The translations under genes and the position numbers were made by a program. DNA of 25,984 nt, from positions 1 to 25,984 of IMG/VR virus record IMGVR_UViG_3300006753_000058; one strand, written 5' to 3'. Positions 8,703 through 15,489 of the stretch are shown here, one piece after another (position 1 is the stretch's first letter; each line of letters begins with the position of its first letter). This DNA is from a virus. The notes beneath the pieces are model-generated. The model worked only from the letters and a program-made list of their open reading frames with translations. It was not told where the DNA came from and made no database searches.

Positions 8703-8815
8703 CTCTTCTTCCTCCTTGCTGCCGCCTGCTGGCGACGCCTTTGAATGCGAAACTCTCGCTGCCAACAAGGCTCACAACGAACCTTGTCGACCCTGATGAA
8801 CCGCTTGCAGTCCAT
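8699..8815 (-). CDS. Tiny basic zinc-finger-like protein
   Basis: A 38-residue, very basic protein. A DCKRF...RCEPCW segment has three cysteines (Cys3, Cys14, Cys17), and the C-terminal half is almost entirely Arg/Lys/Gln/Ala. It could bind nucleic acid through a small metal site. The start at 8815 has a GAGAGG only three bases upstream, which is a tight spacing. The stop overlaps the ssb start (ATGA), which supports translational coupling and a real gene. Confidence 0.55.
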   Translation of the reverse strand: MDCKRFIRVDKVRCEPCWQREFRIQRRRQQAAARRKKR

Positions 8816-8829
8816 ACACCTCTCACGTG

Positions 8830-9060
8830 TCAGTACACGTCCTCGTCCAGCATCCCCTTCTCGCGCAGGAACTTTGTTATCAGTGCCCCGACCAGGAGAC
8901 TGGTCGTCATGCCGCCCCCTGGGTTGTCGCGATTGAAGGTGTAGACGTAGCTGTCCAGCCGGTCGCGAATCGGTGAGTCCACGTAGGACTGAACCGACAC
9001 CCTCGGTGAGTTGGGGCCGACCACCGGCCTCTCCTTCTTCTTGCGTACTCGATGCGCCAT
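8830..9060 (-). CDS. Small ribbon-helix-helix-like protein
   Basis: A 76-residue protein with a basic N-terminus (HRVRKKKER). A possible beta strand (PRVSVQSYVD) follows, then two helices with a turn (RDRLDSYVYTF ... TTSLLVGALITKFLREKG). This order resembles Arc/CopG-type ribbon-helix-helix repressors, so a DNA-binding regulator is possible, but the match is only in outline. AAGGAG lies eight bases before the ATG. The start overlaps the erf stop by one base (TAATG). Confidence 0.65.
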   Translation of the reverse strand: MAHRVRKKKERPVVGPNSPRVSVQSYVDSPIRDRLDSYVYTFNRDNPGGGMTTSLLVGALITKFLREKGMLDEDVY

Positions 9061-9785
9061 TACCGCTTCTCCTTCCAGTTAAGAAAATCATCGTATCCCT
9101 CCCTCGTATCCAGCTTGGCCAGTAGCCTCCTGCGCTGCGATGGCGACATGCCACTAGGGCGTGGGTTGTTCAGCGCTCCCATCCACGCAGCCACCTCGTA
9201 GTAGTCGAGGTCCAGTCGACCCATCTCAGCCATGAAGAACTTCCTGGCACCCTCCCACGACTCGTGCTGCTTGGCCTTCCGTTCTACCTCCGCAAGCCTG
9301 GCCTTCTCTTCTGGCGAGCGGAGGTCATCAAAAGGGACGTCGCTCTCCTGCGGACGAGACCACTGCTTTTTGTCCGGCTGGAACGAGCGCCCGGTCGACT
9401 CCATGGCCTGGTTGGCGTCGTCGTCCTCCGTCTCACAGAGGGCCAGCAGGGCGCCGAGGCCGTAACGCCTGGCGTACGTGCATGCCGAGCCCTGCCCTTG
9501 AGGGTTCTGCTTGCCGTACAGCAGGCGCACACGAGCCTCCACGTACTGACCGCTCTCGGCATGCGCCACTGCGGTCACGCAGTAGTCCGAGCCGTCCTCG
9601 CTGCCGTCCATGTAGTGGTAGATGACGAGGCCGTGCTTGTTGCACTCCCTCGCCACGCTCGTCAGGTCTTCCAGTGTGATGTACTTCGACCTGAAGTGGG
9701 GGTTGTCCCCAGACTTCGCAACCCTTGGGTTGGTCGATTGGAAGGCCAGCATGGCCTTGAATAGTTCCGGTCCTGGGTTACCCAT
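9060..9785 (-). CDS. erf: Erf-family single-strand annealing recombinase
   Basis: A 241-residue protein with the two hallmark Erf segments: NPHFRSKYITLEDL (about residues 28-41) and GQGSACTYARRYGLGALLAL (about 97-116), followed by the acidic CETEDDDAN. Erf proteins form rings that anneal complementary single strands and support phage recombination or genome circularisation; SSB is the usual partner and is encoded close by. The C-terminal third is variable and basic. I chose the ATG at 9785: GGGAGG sits five bases upstream, while the GTG one codon earlier would be too close. TGATG overlap with the previous gene. Confidence 0.92.
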   Translation of the reverse strand: MGNPGPELFKAMLAFQSTNPRVAKSGDNPHFRSKYITLEDLTSVARECNKHGLVIYHYMDGSEDGSDYCVTAVAHAESGQYVEARVRLLYGKQNPQGQGSACTYARRYGLGALLALCETEDDDANQAMESTGRSFQPDKKQWSRPQESDVPFDDLRSPEEKARLAEVERKAKQHESWEGARKFFMAEMGRLDLDYYEVAAWMGALNNPRPSGMSPSQRRRLLAKLDTREGYDDFLNWKEKR

Positions 9786-10168
9786 CACTTCCTCCCGTGA
9801 TTGTTAGATATGTCCACTACGATGGCTGCGATTGTCTCGATGCTCCGCAGGAGCACCCCCATCCTCTCCTCTAAGCCCGCCATCCTCACTGCGACACCCT
9901 CCAGTGCCGACTGATGGGCGGAGATATCGAAGAGACAGTGGCCGCCGCTGTCCTTCGCGTCTGCGGCATCCAGCCGCTTTGACCTACTCCAGCAGGCGTT
10001 GCCAGTCACAACCAACCCAGGACTAGACGCCATGAGCACCCCCGCGACTATGTTCCAGCCGTCCGACTGGCTGAACTTGCCGTTGGCCTGCATGGATTTC
10101 ACAATAGCGGGCTGCGCCACCTCAATGGCTTGCCTTAACTCCTTGTCGATCTTAGGCGTCCACCTCAT
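9785..10168 (-). CDS. Unknown protein in recombination cluster
   Basis: A 127-residue protein without a family I recognise. The N-terminal part (WTPKIDKELRQAIEVAQPAI) is helical, a middle segment contains two cysteines, and the C-terminus is an amphipathic helix (LEERMGVLLRSIETIAAIVV) that could be coiled coil. The ATG at 10168 is preceded by AGGAGGGAGAGG, an excellent ribosome-binding site, so the upstream extension is discarded. It overlaps erf by one base and the upstream small gene by 17 bases. An accessory role in annealing recombination is only suggested by position. Confidence 0.7.
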   Translation of the reverse strand: MRWTPKIDKELRQAIEVAQPAIVKSMQANGKFSQSDGWNIVAGVLMASSPGLVVTGNACWSRSKRLDAADAKDSGGHCLFDISAHQSALEGVAVRMAGLEERMGVLLRSIETIAAIVVDISNNHGRK

Positions 10169-10310
10169 CCTCTCCCTCCTTGTGCTTGTTGTTGTCGAGC
10201 CACGTTGCCAGTGGCAGGTAGATTGCGTAGTGGTTCTCATGGGTTGGGGCGTTCACGCCAGCCTTCACCAGGGAGAGCCACAGGGTCTTGAGCTTTCCGT
10301 ACCTGTTCAT
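10152..10310 (-). CDS. Small protein, unknown
   Basis: A 52-residue protein, unrecognised. The sequence has a basic start (NRYGKLKTLWLSLVK), a central THENHYAIYLPLATWL segment and an acidic tail. The start is chosen at 10310 because GGGGGAG lies directly upstream and the ATG overlaps the previous stop by one base (TGATG). Confidence 0.6.
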   Translation of the reverse strand: MNRYGKLKTLWLSLVKAGVNAPTHENHYAIYLPLATWLDNNKHKEGEDEVDA

Positions 10311-10510
10311 CACTCCCCCTTGAGGCCGAGGGCCTCGGTCGCTTGCTCCACTTGTAGCTGGACGCGGGCCCTCCCCTTGGCGCGCATCTCTGCACCGCCC
10401 TCTCCGTAGAGCTTGTCGCACTTGTCCAGGAAGGCGAACTCACGCTCGGCGTCCACCAAGAACTCACGCAGCGCCAGCGTTGTGAATCCCATCATCGGGT
10501 TGTCGTTCAT
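10310..10510 (-). CDS. Small helical protein, unknown
   Basis: A 66-residue, charged, mostly helical protein that I do not recognise. It starts at 10510 behind GGAGGGAGGG and overlaps both neighbours by one base. It lies between the Gp157-like gene and the recombination genes in one operon. Confidence 0.65.
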   Translation of the reverse strand: MNDNPMMGFTTLALREFLVDAEREFAFLDKCDKLYGEGGAEMRAKGRARVQLQVEQATEALGLKGE

Positions 10511-11052
10511 CACCCTCCCTCCATGACGTGCTCGGTCACCTTCTCGGTGACGGTGATGCCGTCGAGCACCCACCCTTCCTTGTGGGCTGCGACGACGGCG
10601 GACTTGTTGAGCCTGGGCTCTGGTCGAGTGAGGTAGTCCTCGCTCACCGCGTCGAAGTCGAGCACGGTGACCTCGTACCCCTTCTTCTTGTTGAGCCGCA
10701 CGAAGCCATCGTCGGTCTCAATCTTGTCGACGTCGGGGTGAAGCTCCCGGTGAGCGAGGAGCAACTCCAGCATGTAGCCACGCAGCCGCTCCACGTCCCC
10801 CTCCCGGCGTTTGGCGAGGGCAGTGACCCTCTGGGCCTCGGCCTTGAGCGCGGCGCCTTCAGCGGCCACCCTGGCCTTCACTGCGCGGATGGACTGGAGC
10901 TTCGCCCTGGTGTCGCCGTCGCTCTCTTCGAGCTTGGCCATCCAGGCATCGTAGAGTTCCTCGTCGACCACTCCGTCGGCGTCAGCCACGTCCATGAAGA
11001 GCGCAGCCAGGTGGCGTGCGTTCGACGCGATGTCATAGGTAGACTTGCTCAT
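10510..11052 (-). CDS. Gp157-family phage protein
   Basis: A 180-residue protein matching the siphovirus Gp157 pattern: an N-terminal YDIASNARHLAALFMDV segment, a DGVVDEELYDAWMAKLEE helix, a long Lys/Ala/Glu coiled coil (about residues 50-95) with KRREGDVERLRGYMLELL, then a C-terminal beta-rich part (GFVRLNKKKGYEVTVLDFD). Gp157 homologues lie next to phage recombination genes (Erf, RecT, SSB), as here, and one was linked to phage resistance when expressed in streptococci; the biochemical role is not settled. GGAAGGAG precedes the ATG. Confidence 0.8.
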   Translation of the reverse strand: MSKSTYDIASNARHLAALFMDVADADGVVDEELYDAWMAKLEESDGDTRAKLQSIRAVKARVAAEGAALKAEAQRVTALAKRREGDVERLRGYMLELLLAHRELHPDVDKIETDDGFVRLNKKKGYEVTVLDFDAVSEDYLTRPEPRLNKSAVVAAHKEGWVLDGITVTEKVTEHVMEGG

Positions 11053-11064
11053 GCGTTCTCCTTC

Positions 11065-11334
11065 CTAAAAGGGTATCGACTCGTCGTCGGTGGGTGGCGT
11101 TGAGGTGGATGGTGCTGGGGGCTTCTCGATGTCGGCGATAACGCGGTCCCACTCGGCGGCCATGTCGGTGTGGACCCGGTGTGCGTCACCGAGTGCGCCT
11201 ATGAACGCCCACATCGCGCGCGATGCTCCCTTCAGCAGCGGCAGGAGTTCCTGCTCGCGGACGTGTCGTCCGTAGTCATACCCCTGGTTGAACTCGTCGA
11301 TGGCATCGATGGTGTCGGGGTTATGCGCGCTCAT
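11065..11334 (-). CDS. Small protein with SSB-like acidic tail
   Basis: An 89-residue protein of unknown family. The N-terminal part is helical (IDAIDEFNQGYDYGRHVREQ), a middle helix follows, and a Pro/Ser/Thr linker leads to the tip DDESIPF. That tip closely resembles the conserved C-terminal docking peptide of bacterial SSB (DDDIPF), although no OB fold precedes it. It may therefore contact the same host or phage proteins that bind SSB. The start at 11334 has GGAGG six bases upstream. The stop lies within the ribosome-binding region of the Gp157-like gene. Confidence 0.75.
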   Translation of the reverse strand: MSAHNPDTIDAIDEFNQGYDYGRHVREQELLPLLKGASRAMWAFIGALGDAHRVHTDMAAEWDRVIADIEKPPAPSTSTPPTDDESIPF

Positions 11335-11683
11335 TGGATGCCTCCACCCCTCGCCCGGGGAGGCGGAGTTCCTCGAAGCCTTGGCCAGGGGGTCGCGGCA
11401 GGGTCGCGGTGGGGTTCCAACCCATGGCCACCTTGACAGCGCGATGCGTCGCACGGGCGGAGTGAATCAACGGCAAGGTATCGGGACATGCCAGGTAGAA
11501 ATCGTCCCAGTATTCCGCGTCCCAGACCAGGAAGCGAAGAGCGGTGCTGTCGCTTGCGTCGATGTAGTAATGGCGCTTGGTCTCTCGGAGCGCAGGGACG
11601 GTCCTGTATCCGTCCCCATGCTCTCCCATAATGTCGACATGGTGGTCGAAGAAAACCTTTGGAATGCGAATGGTTTCCGTCAT
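11321..11683 (-). CDS. Paralogue 1 of a tandem pair, unknown
   Basis: A 120-residue protein of unknown function. It opens with MTETIRIPKVFFDHH and carries RETKRHYYIDASD near residue 35 and a HSARATHRAVKVAMG helix near 75. It aligns with the next protein over its whole core, so the two arose by tandem duplication. Compared with the paralogue it has an extra Pro/Gly/Arg-rich tail of about 30 residues that overlaps the following gene by 14 bases. The duplicated segment includes the ribosome-binding site and first codons. Confidence 0.75.
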   Translation of the reverse strand: MTETIRIPKVFFDHHVDIMGEHGDGYRTVPALRETKRHYYIDASDSTALRFLVWDAEYWDDFYLACPDTLPLIHSARATHRAVKVAMGWNPTATLPRPPGQGFEELRLPGRGVEASNERA

Positions 11684-11990
11684 GGCTTATACCTCCTCGG
11701 ACGTTGGCATCTTCCCGCCCATCGCCTGCATGATTGCCTTGAGCGTGGCACGCGCTGAGTAGGCCAGCCCGTGGTACTCGCGGCACAGGCCGAGGGTCAT
11801 GGAGTAATAGTCGGCGTCCCCCGCCAACTCGGCCAGCTCGTCCGTGTCGTCCGCTCCGATGAAATAGTGCCGCGCCGTCTCGCGCACTATAGGTGGCGCT
11901 GGCAGCGCACGGTTGCGTGCGTGGTCGTCATAGAACATCTTCGGAATGCGAATGGTTTCCGTCATGGCTTATGCCTCCTCTCGGATACGG
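11645..11990 (-). repeat. Junction repeat family A (duplicated start regions)
   Basis: The start regions of the two paralogues share a nearly identical block covering the Shine-Dalgarno site, ATG and about the first nine codons. On the + strand each reads GGAATGCGAATGGTTTCCG followed by TCATGGCTTA and CCTCCTC. This marks a recent tandem duplication or gene conversion limited mainly to the 5' ends. Confidence 0.85.
11687..11965 (-). CDS. Paralogue 2 of a tandem pair, unknown
   Basis: A 92-residue protein beginning MTETIRIPKMFYDDH, with RETARHYFIGADD and YSARATLKAIMQAMG matching the downstream paralogue. No catalytic or metal motif stands out. It is separated from its neighbours by three bases on each side. 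The leader GGAGGCATAAGCC upstream of the ATG is nearly identical to that of its paralogue. Confidence 0.75.
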   Translation of the reverse strand: MTETIRIPKMFYDDHARNRALPAPPIVRETARHYFIGADDTDELAELAGDADYYSMTLGLCREYHGLAYSARATLKAIMQAMGGKMPTSEEV

Positions 11991-12247
11991 TTGGGTGTGA
12001 CGTAGGTCACAGCGTAGTGGGAGTTCTGAAGGGCCGAGACCTCGGCGCTCGCCTCCTCCAACTCGGTGCGGATGGTGTGTAGGAAGTCGCAAGACTCGAA
12101 CACGGCCTCGTCACTCATCTTCATCAGGTGATAAGTCTCTTCCCTTGCAGCGCAGTCCAGCGAAGACAGCACCTTCAGCGCTTCGCTCTTCAGCTTGGCG
12201 CACATCTCGTGTAGACGCTCCCGATGAGCGTCGACCGGGTCGGTCAT
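11969..12247 (-). CDS. Helical protein, unknown
   Basis: A 92-residue, largely helical acidic protein (HRERLHEMCAKLKSEALKV; TIRTELEEASAEVSALQNS) without a recognised family. AAGGAGAGAGAG precedes the ATG at 12247. It follows a 61-base gap holding a possible internal promoter and a small inverted repeat, so it may head a sub-operon running toward the recombination genes. Confidence 0.65.
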   Translation of the reverse strand: MTDPVDAHRERLHEMCAKLKSEALKVLSSLDCAAREETYHLMKMSDEAVFESCDFLHTIRTELEEASAEVSALQNSHYAVTYVTPNRIREEA

Positions 12248-12283
12248 CTCTCTCTCCTTGGTTGTTGGATTATGGTGATTCGC

Positions 12284-12312
12284 TACATAGCACGGTGAAT
12301 CATGGCCGTCAA
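12284..12312 (-). promoter_or_regulatory. Possible internal leftward promoter
   Basis: On the minus strand TTGACG (12312-12307) and TATGTA (12289-12284) are spaced by 17 bases and point toward the gene starting at 12247. TGATTC and GAATCA form an imperfect inverted repeat across the spacer and -10 region. The -10 match is weak. Confidence 0.3.
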
Positions 12313-12698
12313 GGTAAAGCGGTTTGCTTCTTGCTGAGTGGGTGCCTGGTCACGGGCACAAGCTCATGGCCCTCGGCGCGCTCTGCTTCGATGGTCTCCC
12401 ACCCGCATGAGTTGCACATCGTGTCACCGCAGATGATGACGTCGTCCACGTGCTCGACGCATCCGCAGACCTCGCAGTCCTCGTAGAACTTGACGCAGTC
12501 CTTACACACGATGAAGTCGTCCGCCTCGTCGTCCTCCTCGGTGAGGTTCTTGACGTCGTCCTCGTGACGAGTAAGGCCACACTCCTCACACTCGTGTCCG
12601 GCGGGCTCACGCTCTCGGATGCTGTCCCAGATGGTCTCCTCCCTCTTCGGTGGTAGGTTCCACATAACCCACGGTGGTGGTTCAGGGTCAAAGCTCAT
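12309..12698 (-). CDS. Multi-CxxC zinc-ribbon-like protein
   Basis: A 129-residue acidic protein with cysteine pairs spaced like zinc ribbons: CEEC (about residue 37), CKDC (about 65), CEVCGC (about 74) and CGDTMCNSC (about 90). Two metal sites are plausible. Zinc ribbons in small phage proteins often contact nucleic acid or host transcription machinery, but nothing here fixes the target. The acidic stretch between the pairs (EEDDEADD) argues against simple DNA binding. The start overlaps the upstream stop by four bases (ATGA). Confidence 0.75.
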   Translation of the reverse strand: MSFDPEPPPWVMWNLPPKREETIWDSIREREPAGHECEECGLTRHEDDVKNLTEEDDEADDFIVCKDCVKFYEDCEVCGCVEHVDDVIICGDTMCNSCGWETIEAERAEGHELVPVTRHPLSKKQTALP

Positions 12699-13000
12699 TG
12701 TCTAGCCTTCCTCGGCTGTTGCGCTACGACGACCGGACATAGTTGGTCCTCGTTGACGTAGACGTCGAAAGACTCGACCTCAAACTCAAGCTCAAGGCCT
12801 GTCCAAGAGCACTCAAAGTCTTCAATCTCTGTCTCGGCGCTGTTCACGCAGTTGTGAAGCTCAAGCATTGCGGCTGCCACCTTCTCTGCCCTGGCCTCCC
12901 ATCCGTCTCGCTTGTCGTCTGGGCAGGTGGCGGTGATTTCCACCTCGCCGTAGACCTGGATTTGAAAGGTGTGTGTTGCGTGCTTCGTTGTCTTCGCCAT
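12695..13000 (-). CDS. Small acidic protein, unknown
   Basis: A 101-residue protein, unrecognised. It looks like an alternating strand-helix-strand fold (HTFQIQVYGEVEITATC; AEKVAAAMLELHNC; GLELEFEVESFDVYV). The C-terminus RKARQ is encoded by the same bases that form the ribosome-binding site of the next gene. It starts inside a family B junction. Confidence 0.7.
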   Translation of the reverse strand: MAKTTKHATHTFQIQVYGEVEITATCPDDKRDGWEARAEKVAAAMLELHNCVNSAETEIEDFECSWTGLELEFEVESFDVYVNEDQLCPVVVAQQPRKARQ

Positions 13001-13003
13001 TGT

Positions 13004-13207
13004 CTAGCCCTCCTCGGTGAATGCTGATGCGATGGCGTCGGCGCGGTCATTGGCCCATGCGTACCAGTCATCGGTCTTGTTCTCGTCGTCCGGCATCGGC
13101 CGCACGTGGACCTCCAGGTAGTCGGTAGCCGCGTCGATGATGTCGACCCATGGGCTGTCCGTCGTGACGTCCTGGGTGGTTGCGAATGCCTTGAATGTTT
13201 CGGTCAT
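13004..13207 (-). CDS. Small acidic protein, unknown
   Basis: A 67-residue acidic protein, unrecognised. Its last residues, EEG and the TAG stop, are encoded by GAGGAGGGCTAG, which is also the Shine-Dalgarno site of the following gene. The start MTE lies in an identical junction. Confidence 0.65.
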   Translation of the reverse strand: MTETFKAFATTQDVTTDSPWVDIIDAATDYLEVHVRPMPDDENKTDDWYAWANDRADAIASAFTEEG

Positions 13208-13210
13208 TGT

Positions 13211-13549
13211 CTAGCCCTCCTCGGCTTTGTTGATTGTCTCGGAAAGGAACGCACGCAGGCCCTCGGCGTCGAAGTTGCCCGTGTCGTCGTCGATGAACCT
13301 CTCCCGGTCGTGCCCCTGCTGGACGCCGGTCCAGCCTGCCCCGTTCCCGGTGTAGAGGCTCACGTACTCAGCCGCCCACTTGAGAGCGTGCAGCAGGTCG
13401 GGCGCTGCCTCGATCAGCAGACGCCTGCGCGCCAGGTCGTCGCTGTGGTAGTACCGACCGCACTCGTTGCACTGGTCGATCTCATGGGCTTCGAGTGTCG
13501 CCGGTTCGTTGCAATGCGGGCAGTACCCGTTGACGTGTTGTGTCGTCAT
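13211..13549 (-). CDS. N-terminal zinc-ribbon protein with phage LLEALK-type helix
   Basis: A 112-residue protein. The N-terminus carries CPHC and CNEC (about residues 10-31), a likely zinc ribbon. The rest contains LLIEAAPDLLHALKWAAEYV and a final AFLSETINKAEEG, a helical pattern found very widely in small phage proteins of unknown role. The fusion of a ribbon to that helix is notable. Stop and next Shine-Dalgarno share the same bases (EEG-TAG). Confidence 0.75.
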   Translation of the reverse strand: MTTQHVNGYCPHCNEPATLEAHEIDQCNECGRYYHSDDLARRRLLIEAAPDLLHALKWAAEYVSLYTGNGAGWTGVQQGHDRERFIDDDTGNFDAEGLRAFLSETINKAEEG

Positions 13550-13561
13550 TGTCTAGCCCTC

Positions 13562-13636
13562 CTACAGTGCCATCGTTAGCAAGGTTGCGTAAGTGCTGAC
13601 CAGTAGAGCGGTCAGTGCGTAAAGGTCGATAGTCAT
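13562..13636 (-). CDS. 24-residue membrane peptide
   Basis: A very short frame preceded by exactly the same 16-base leader and ATG used by three larger neighbours (CCAAGGAGATGAGACG). The product is almost entirely hydrophobic (ALTALLVSTYATLLTMAL after an MTIDLY start) and would form one membrane helix. Its TAG lies 12 bases before the next start. The strong site argues for translation; the role is unknown, possibly modifying a host membrane protein. Confidence 0.55.
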   Translation of the reverse strand: MTIDLYALTALLVSTYATLLTMAL

Positions 13637-13660
13637 CGTCTCATCTCCTTGGGTTATGGT

Positions 13661-13933
13661 TTAAGCGAAGTCCTCTTCACCGTTTGTGACTGCGTCCAGG
13701 TACTCGCGCCCATCGTCCCGTCGCAGTGGCCCAGCGCTGAACGCCATGCGCTCAGGCCGGAACTCATGAATGACGGGGTCAACAAGGTGGCGAGCTATGG
13801 TCTCGCTGAGAATGAATGGCATGCTGCAATGCGTGAAGAATCGCACCGCCCACTTGCCCCTGTGCATTGCGATGACGTGGCCGGTGAAGCACTCGCCATC
13901 GTGGCCTGCCTCTACAAAGATTCCCTCTTTCAT
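13661..13933 (-). CDS. Small protein, unknown
   Basis: A 90-residue protein, unrecognised, beginning MKEGIFVEAGHDGECFTGHV and apparently beta-rich in its first half (VIAMHRGKWAVRFFTHC). The start at 13933 is fixed by the family C junction; the longer frame upstream is not used. Confidence 0.7.
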   Translation of the reverse strand: MKEGIFVEAGHDGECFTGHVIAMHRGKWAVRFFTHCSMPFILSETIARHLVDPVIHEFRPERMAFSAGPLRRDDGREYLDAVTNGEEDFA

Positions 13934-13950
13934 CGTCTCATCTCCTTGGC

Positions 13951-14115
13951 CTATATCAGGCCCGCCTCGATTAGTGGTGACACCAGGCGACCCGCACCGC
14001 ACTCAGGACACGGGTCGTCCGCGTCCGGTTCGATGCGTGCGGAGTAGTCACACTCGGTGCAGTCCACATCCACTGCGCCATCACTCATGATTTGCTCGAA
14101 GTATTCAAAGTCCAT
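13951..14115 (-). CDS. Small zinc-ribbon protein
   Basis: A 54-residue protein with a compact zinc ribbon: CTEC near residue 19 and CPEC near 36, followed by GAGRLVSPLIEAGLI. The surroundings are acidic. It could be a minimal regulator or adaptor. The start is set by the family C junction. Confidence 0.7.
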   Translation of the reverse strand: MDFEYFEQIMSDGAVDVDCTECDYSARIEPDADDPCPECGAGRLVSPLIEAGLI

Positions 14116-14132
14116 CGTCTCATCTCCTTGGG

Positions 14133-14393
14133 TTAGATGTCCTCGACGTGGTGAAACTCGACGTTCAGCGCCACGCCGTCTGTGCCCCACGCCCCCAGGT
14201 CGGGCGACTGCTCAAACGAGATGCGCGCATCAACACGCACACAGTGCTTTCGCGCTTCTCGGTCCCGCACCTCGTGAATCGTGTTCAGGATGCTTGTGAG
14301 GTCCAGCGCGTCCAGCTTGGACGTCGCGTCGTCCCCGTCGGGGTCTTCGTGTGGGTCAGATAGGTGTTGCACAATAAATGTCATTCGTTTCAT
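14133..14393 (-). CDS. Small protein, unknown
   Basis: An 86-residue protein, unrecognised. The N-terminus MKRMTFIVQHLSD looks like a strand, an acidic loop (DPHEDPDGDD) follows, then a helix (LTSILNTIHEVRDREARKH) and strands. No cysteine pair or membrane segment. Family C junction upstream. Confidence 0.7.
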   Translation of the reverse strand: MKRMTFIVQHLSDPHEDPDGDDATSKLDALDLTSILNTIHEVRDREARKHCVRVDARISFEQSPDLGAWGTDGVALNVEFHHVEDI

Positions 14394-14419
14394 CGTCTCA
14401 TCTCCTTGGGTTATGGTGT

Positions 14420-15091
14420 CTAGTGCTGCAAGAATCCAATGACTTCAACACGTTCCGCCTTCGTAGGCTCACACAGTCCGCACGTGTTGCAGTCCTTCCG
14501 TAGTTCGGGGCGCTGCGCGGGGCACACGACCACCTTCCGGCCCTCCGGTGTAGTGAAGTCTGACCCGTCCCATACGGGTACGTCCTTCACTCTCGTGTGC
14601 TTCGAGTCGGCGCCCTTCACAGGTAGCACCACCGCCGCACGCCAGCCCTCACCGCATGCCTTGTCGGCCGCTTCGAGGCTCTCGACTGATGCCATGGCCA
14701 ACCCTTTCAAGTGAGCGCCCTTGCTATCCCAGAAGTGAGTGTATAGCAGTAGGCCTTCCATGCCCTCGGCTTGGATGTCCTCACGCCAACCCTCGACAGT
14801 CTCACGAGGGAACGGGTTCGGGTCACCGCCAACAGCGCCCCGCACGTAGCGGGCCGTCCTGACCGAGTTCGCCAGGGCATTGCTCAGAGCGTAGCGTTTC
14901 GGCTTGTTCTTATAACTCCGTTGCATCGATGCGTGCGCCATACGTGGCGTACCGTTGTGGTGGTAGCATTTCTTGATGATGGGGCATCCCTTGCATGAGT
15001 CGAGACAGTCCTCCTTTGTCTCACCTACGTAGCCTTGTGGGATGTTCCCGGTCTTCGAGTTCTTACTCGTAGCAGTCCAGAGCATTTCCAT
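14420..15091 (-). CDS. Cysteine-rich phage protein (DUF7227-like)
   Basis: A 223-residue protein, the largest in the proximal early region. It has CLDSCKGCPIIKKC (about residues 29-42), HNGTPRMAHASM (about 45-56), a central FWDSKGAHLKGLAMASVES and a C-terminal CPAQ...CNTCGLC. I recall this pattern from phage proteins grouped under DUF7227, whose function is unknown. The two cysteine clusters could bind zinc or an iron-sulfur cluster, and the fold may be nuclease- or primase-like, but I cannot show that. The start is the first ATG, with GGGAG ten bases upstream. Confidence 0.8.
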   Translation of the reverse strand: MEMLWTATSKNSKTGNIPQGYVGETKEDCLDSCKGCPIIKKCYHHNGTPRMAHASMQRSYKNKPKRYALSNALANSVRTARYVRGAVGGDPNPFPRETVEGWREDIQAEGMEGLLLYTHFWDSKGAHLKGLAMASVESLEAADKACGEGWRAAVVLPVKGADSKHTRVKDVPVWDGSDFTTPEGRKVVVCPAQRPELRKDCNTCGLCEPTKAERVEVIGFLQH

Positions 15092-15122
15092 GGGGTAGCG
15101 ACTCCCGTTGTTGGGTTATGGG

Positions 15123-15464
15123 TTAGTCTTCGAGCAAGTCGCGAACACCGCTCGCCCAGCGCTCCAGGTCTTCGACAGCTTGCCACGCGGACGCGATTTC
15201 CTGGTCCATCCTGTCGAGGCCTTCGGCCCAGTCAGGAGTGATGGAACGTAAGCCGTCCTCCCAGGCCTCGACCGCCCCGTCTAGGTCACCAGCCGCCTCG
15301 CATACCAGCTCAGGCGTGGCTTCCCAACTGGACTGGAGCCGGTACAGCGAGCACCCCTGGCCACCATGAAAGTCGCGGCATGCGTCAGCAATTGCGCCCG
15401 TGTCCTCTAGTGCAAACTTGAAGCCGTTCGGGTAAACGAAGGCCCTGCAATCGTCGCGTATCAT
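15123..15464 (-). CDS. Acidic helical protein, unknown
   Basis: A 113-residue acidic protein, unrecognised, with Trp-rich helices (VEAWEDGLRSITPDWAEGLD; AWQAVEDLERWASGVRDLL). The start at 15464 is set by the family D junction (AGCAAGGAGCGAGAACGATG). Upstream codons in frame belong to the neighbouring gene's shadow. Confidence 0.7.
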   Translation of the reverse strand: MIRDDCRAFVYPNGFKFALEDTGAIADACRDFHGGQGCSLYRLQSSWEATPELVCEAAGDLDGAVEAWEDGLRSITPDWAEGLDRMDQEIASAWQAVEDLERWASGVRDLLED

Positions 15465-15489
15465 CGTTCTCGCTCCTTGCTGGTATGGG

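Larger units (their letters stand above)
12696..13566 (-). repeat. Junction repeat family B
   Basis: Four junctions, with ATGs at 12698, 13000, 13207 and 13549, carry the coding-strand sequence GAGGAGGGCTAGACAATG or close variants. The block supplies the last Glu-Glu-Gly codons and stop of one gene and the Shine-Dalgarno site and start of the next. Confidence 0.9.
13634..14411 (-). repeat. Junction repeat family C
   Basis: The 19-base coding-strand block CCAAGGAGATGAGACGATG is identical at four gene starts (13636, 13933, 14115, 14393). Unrelated proteins follow each copy, so the conserved unit is the ribosome-binding junction, not the gene. Confidence 0.92.

Noticed and set aside
9264-9764. 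166-residue + strand frame opposite erf
   Set aside because: Antisense shadow of a well-supported Erf gene.
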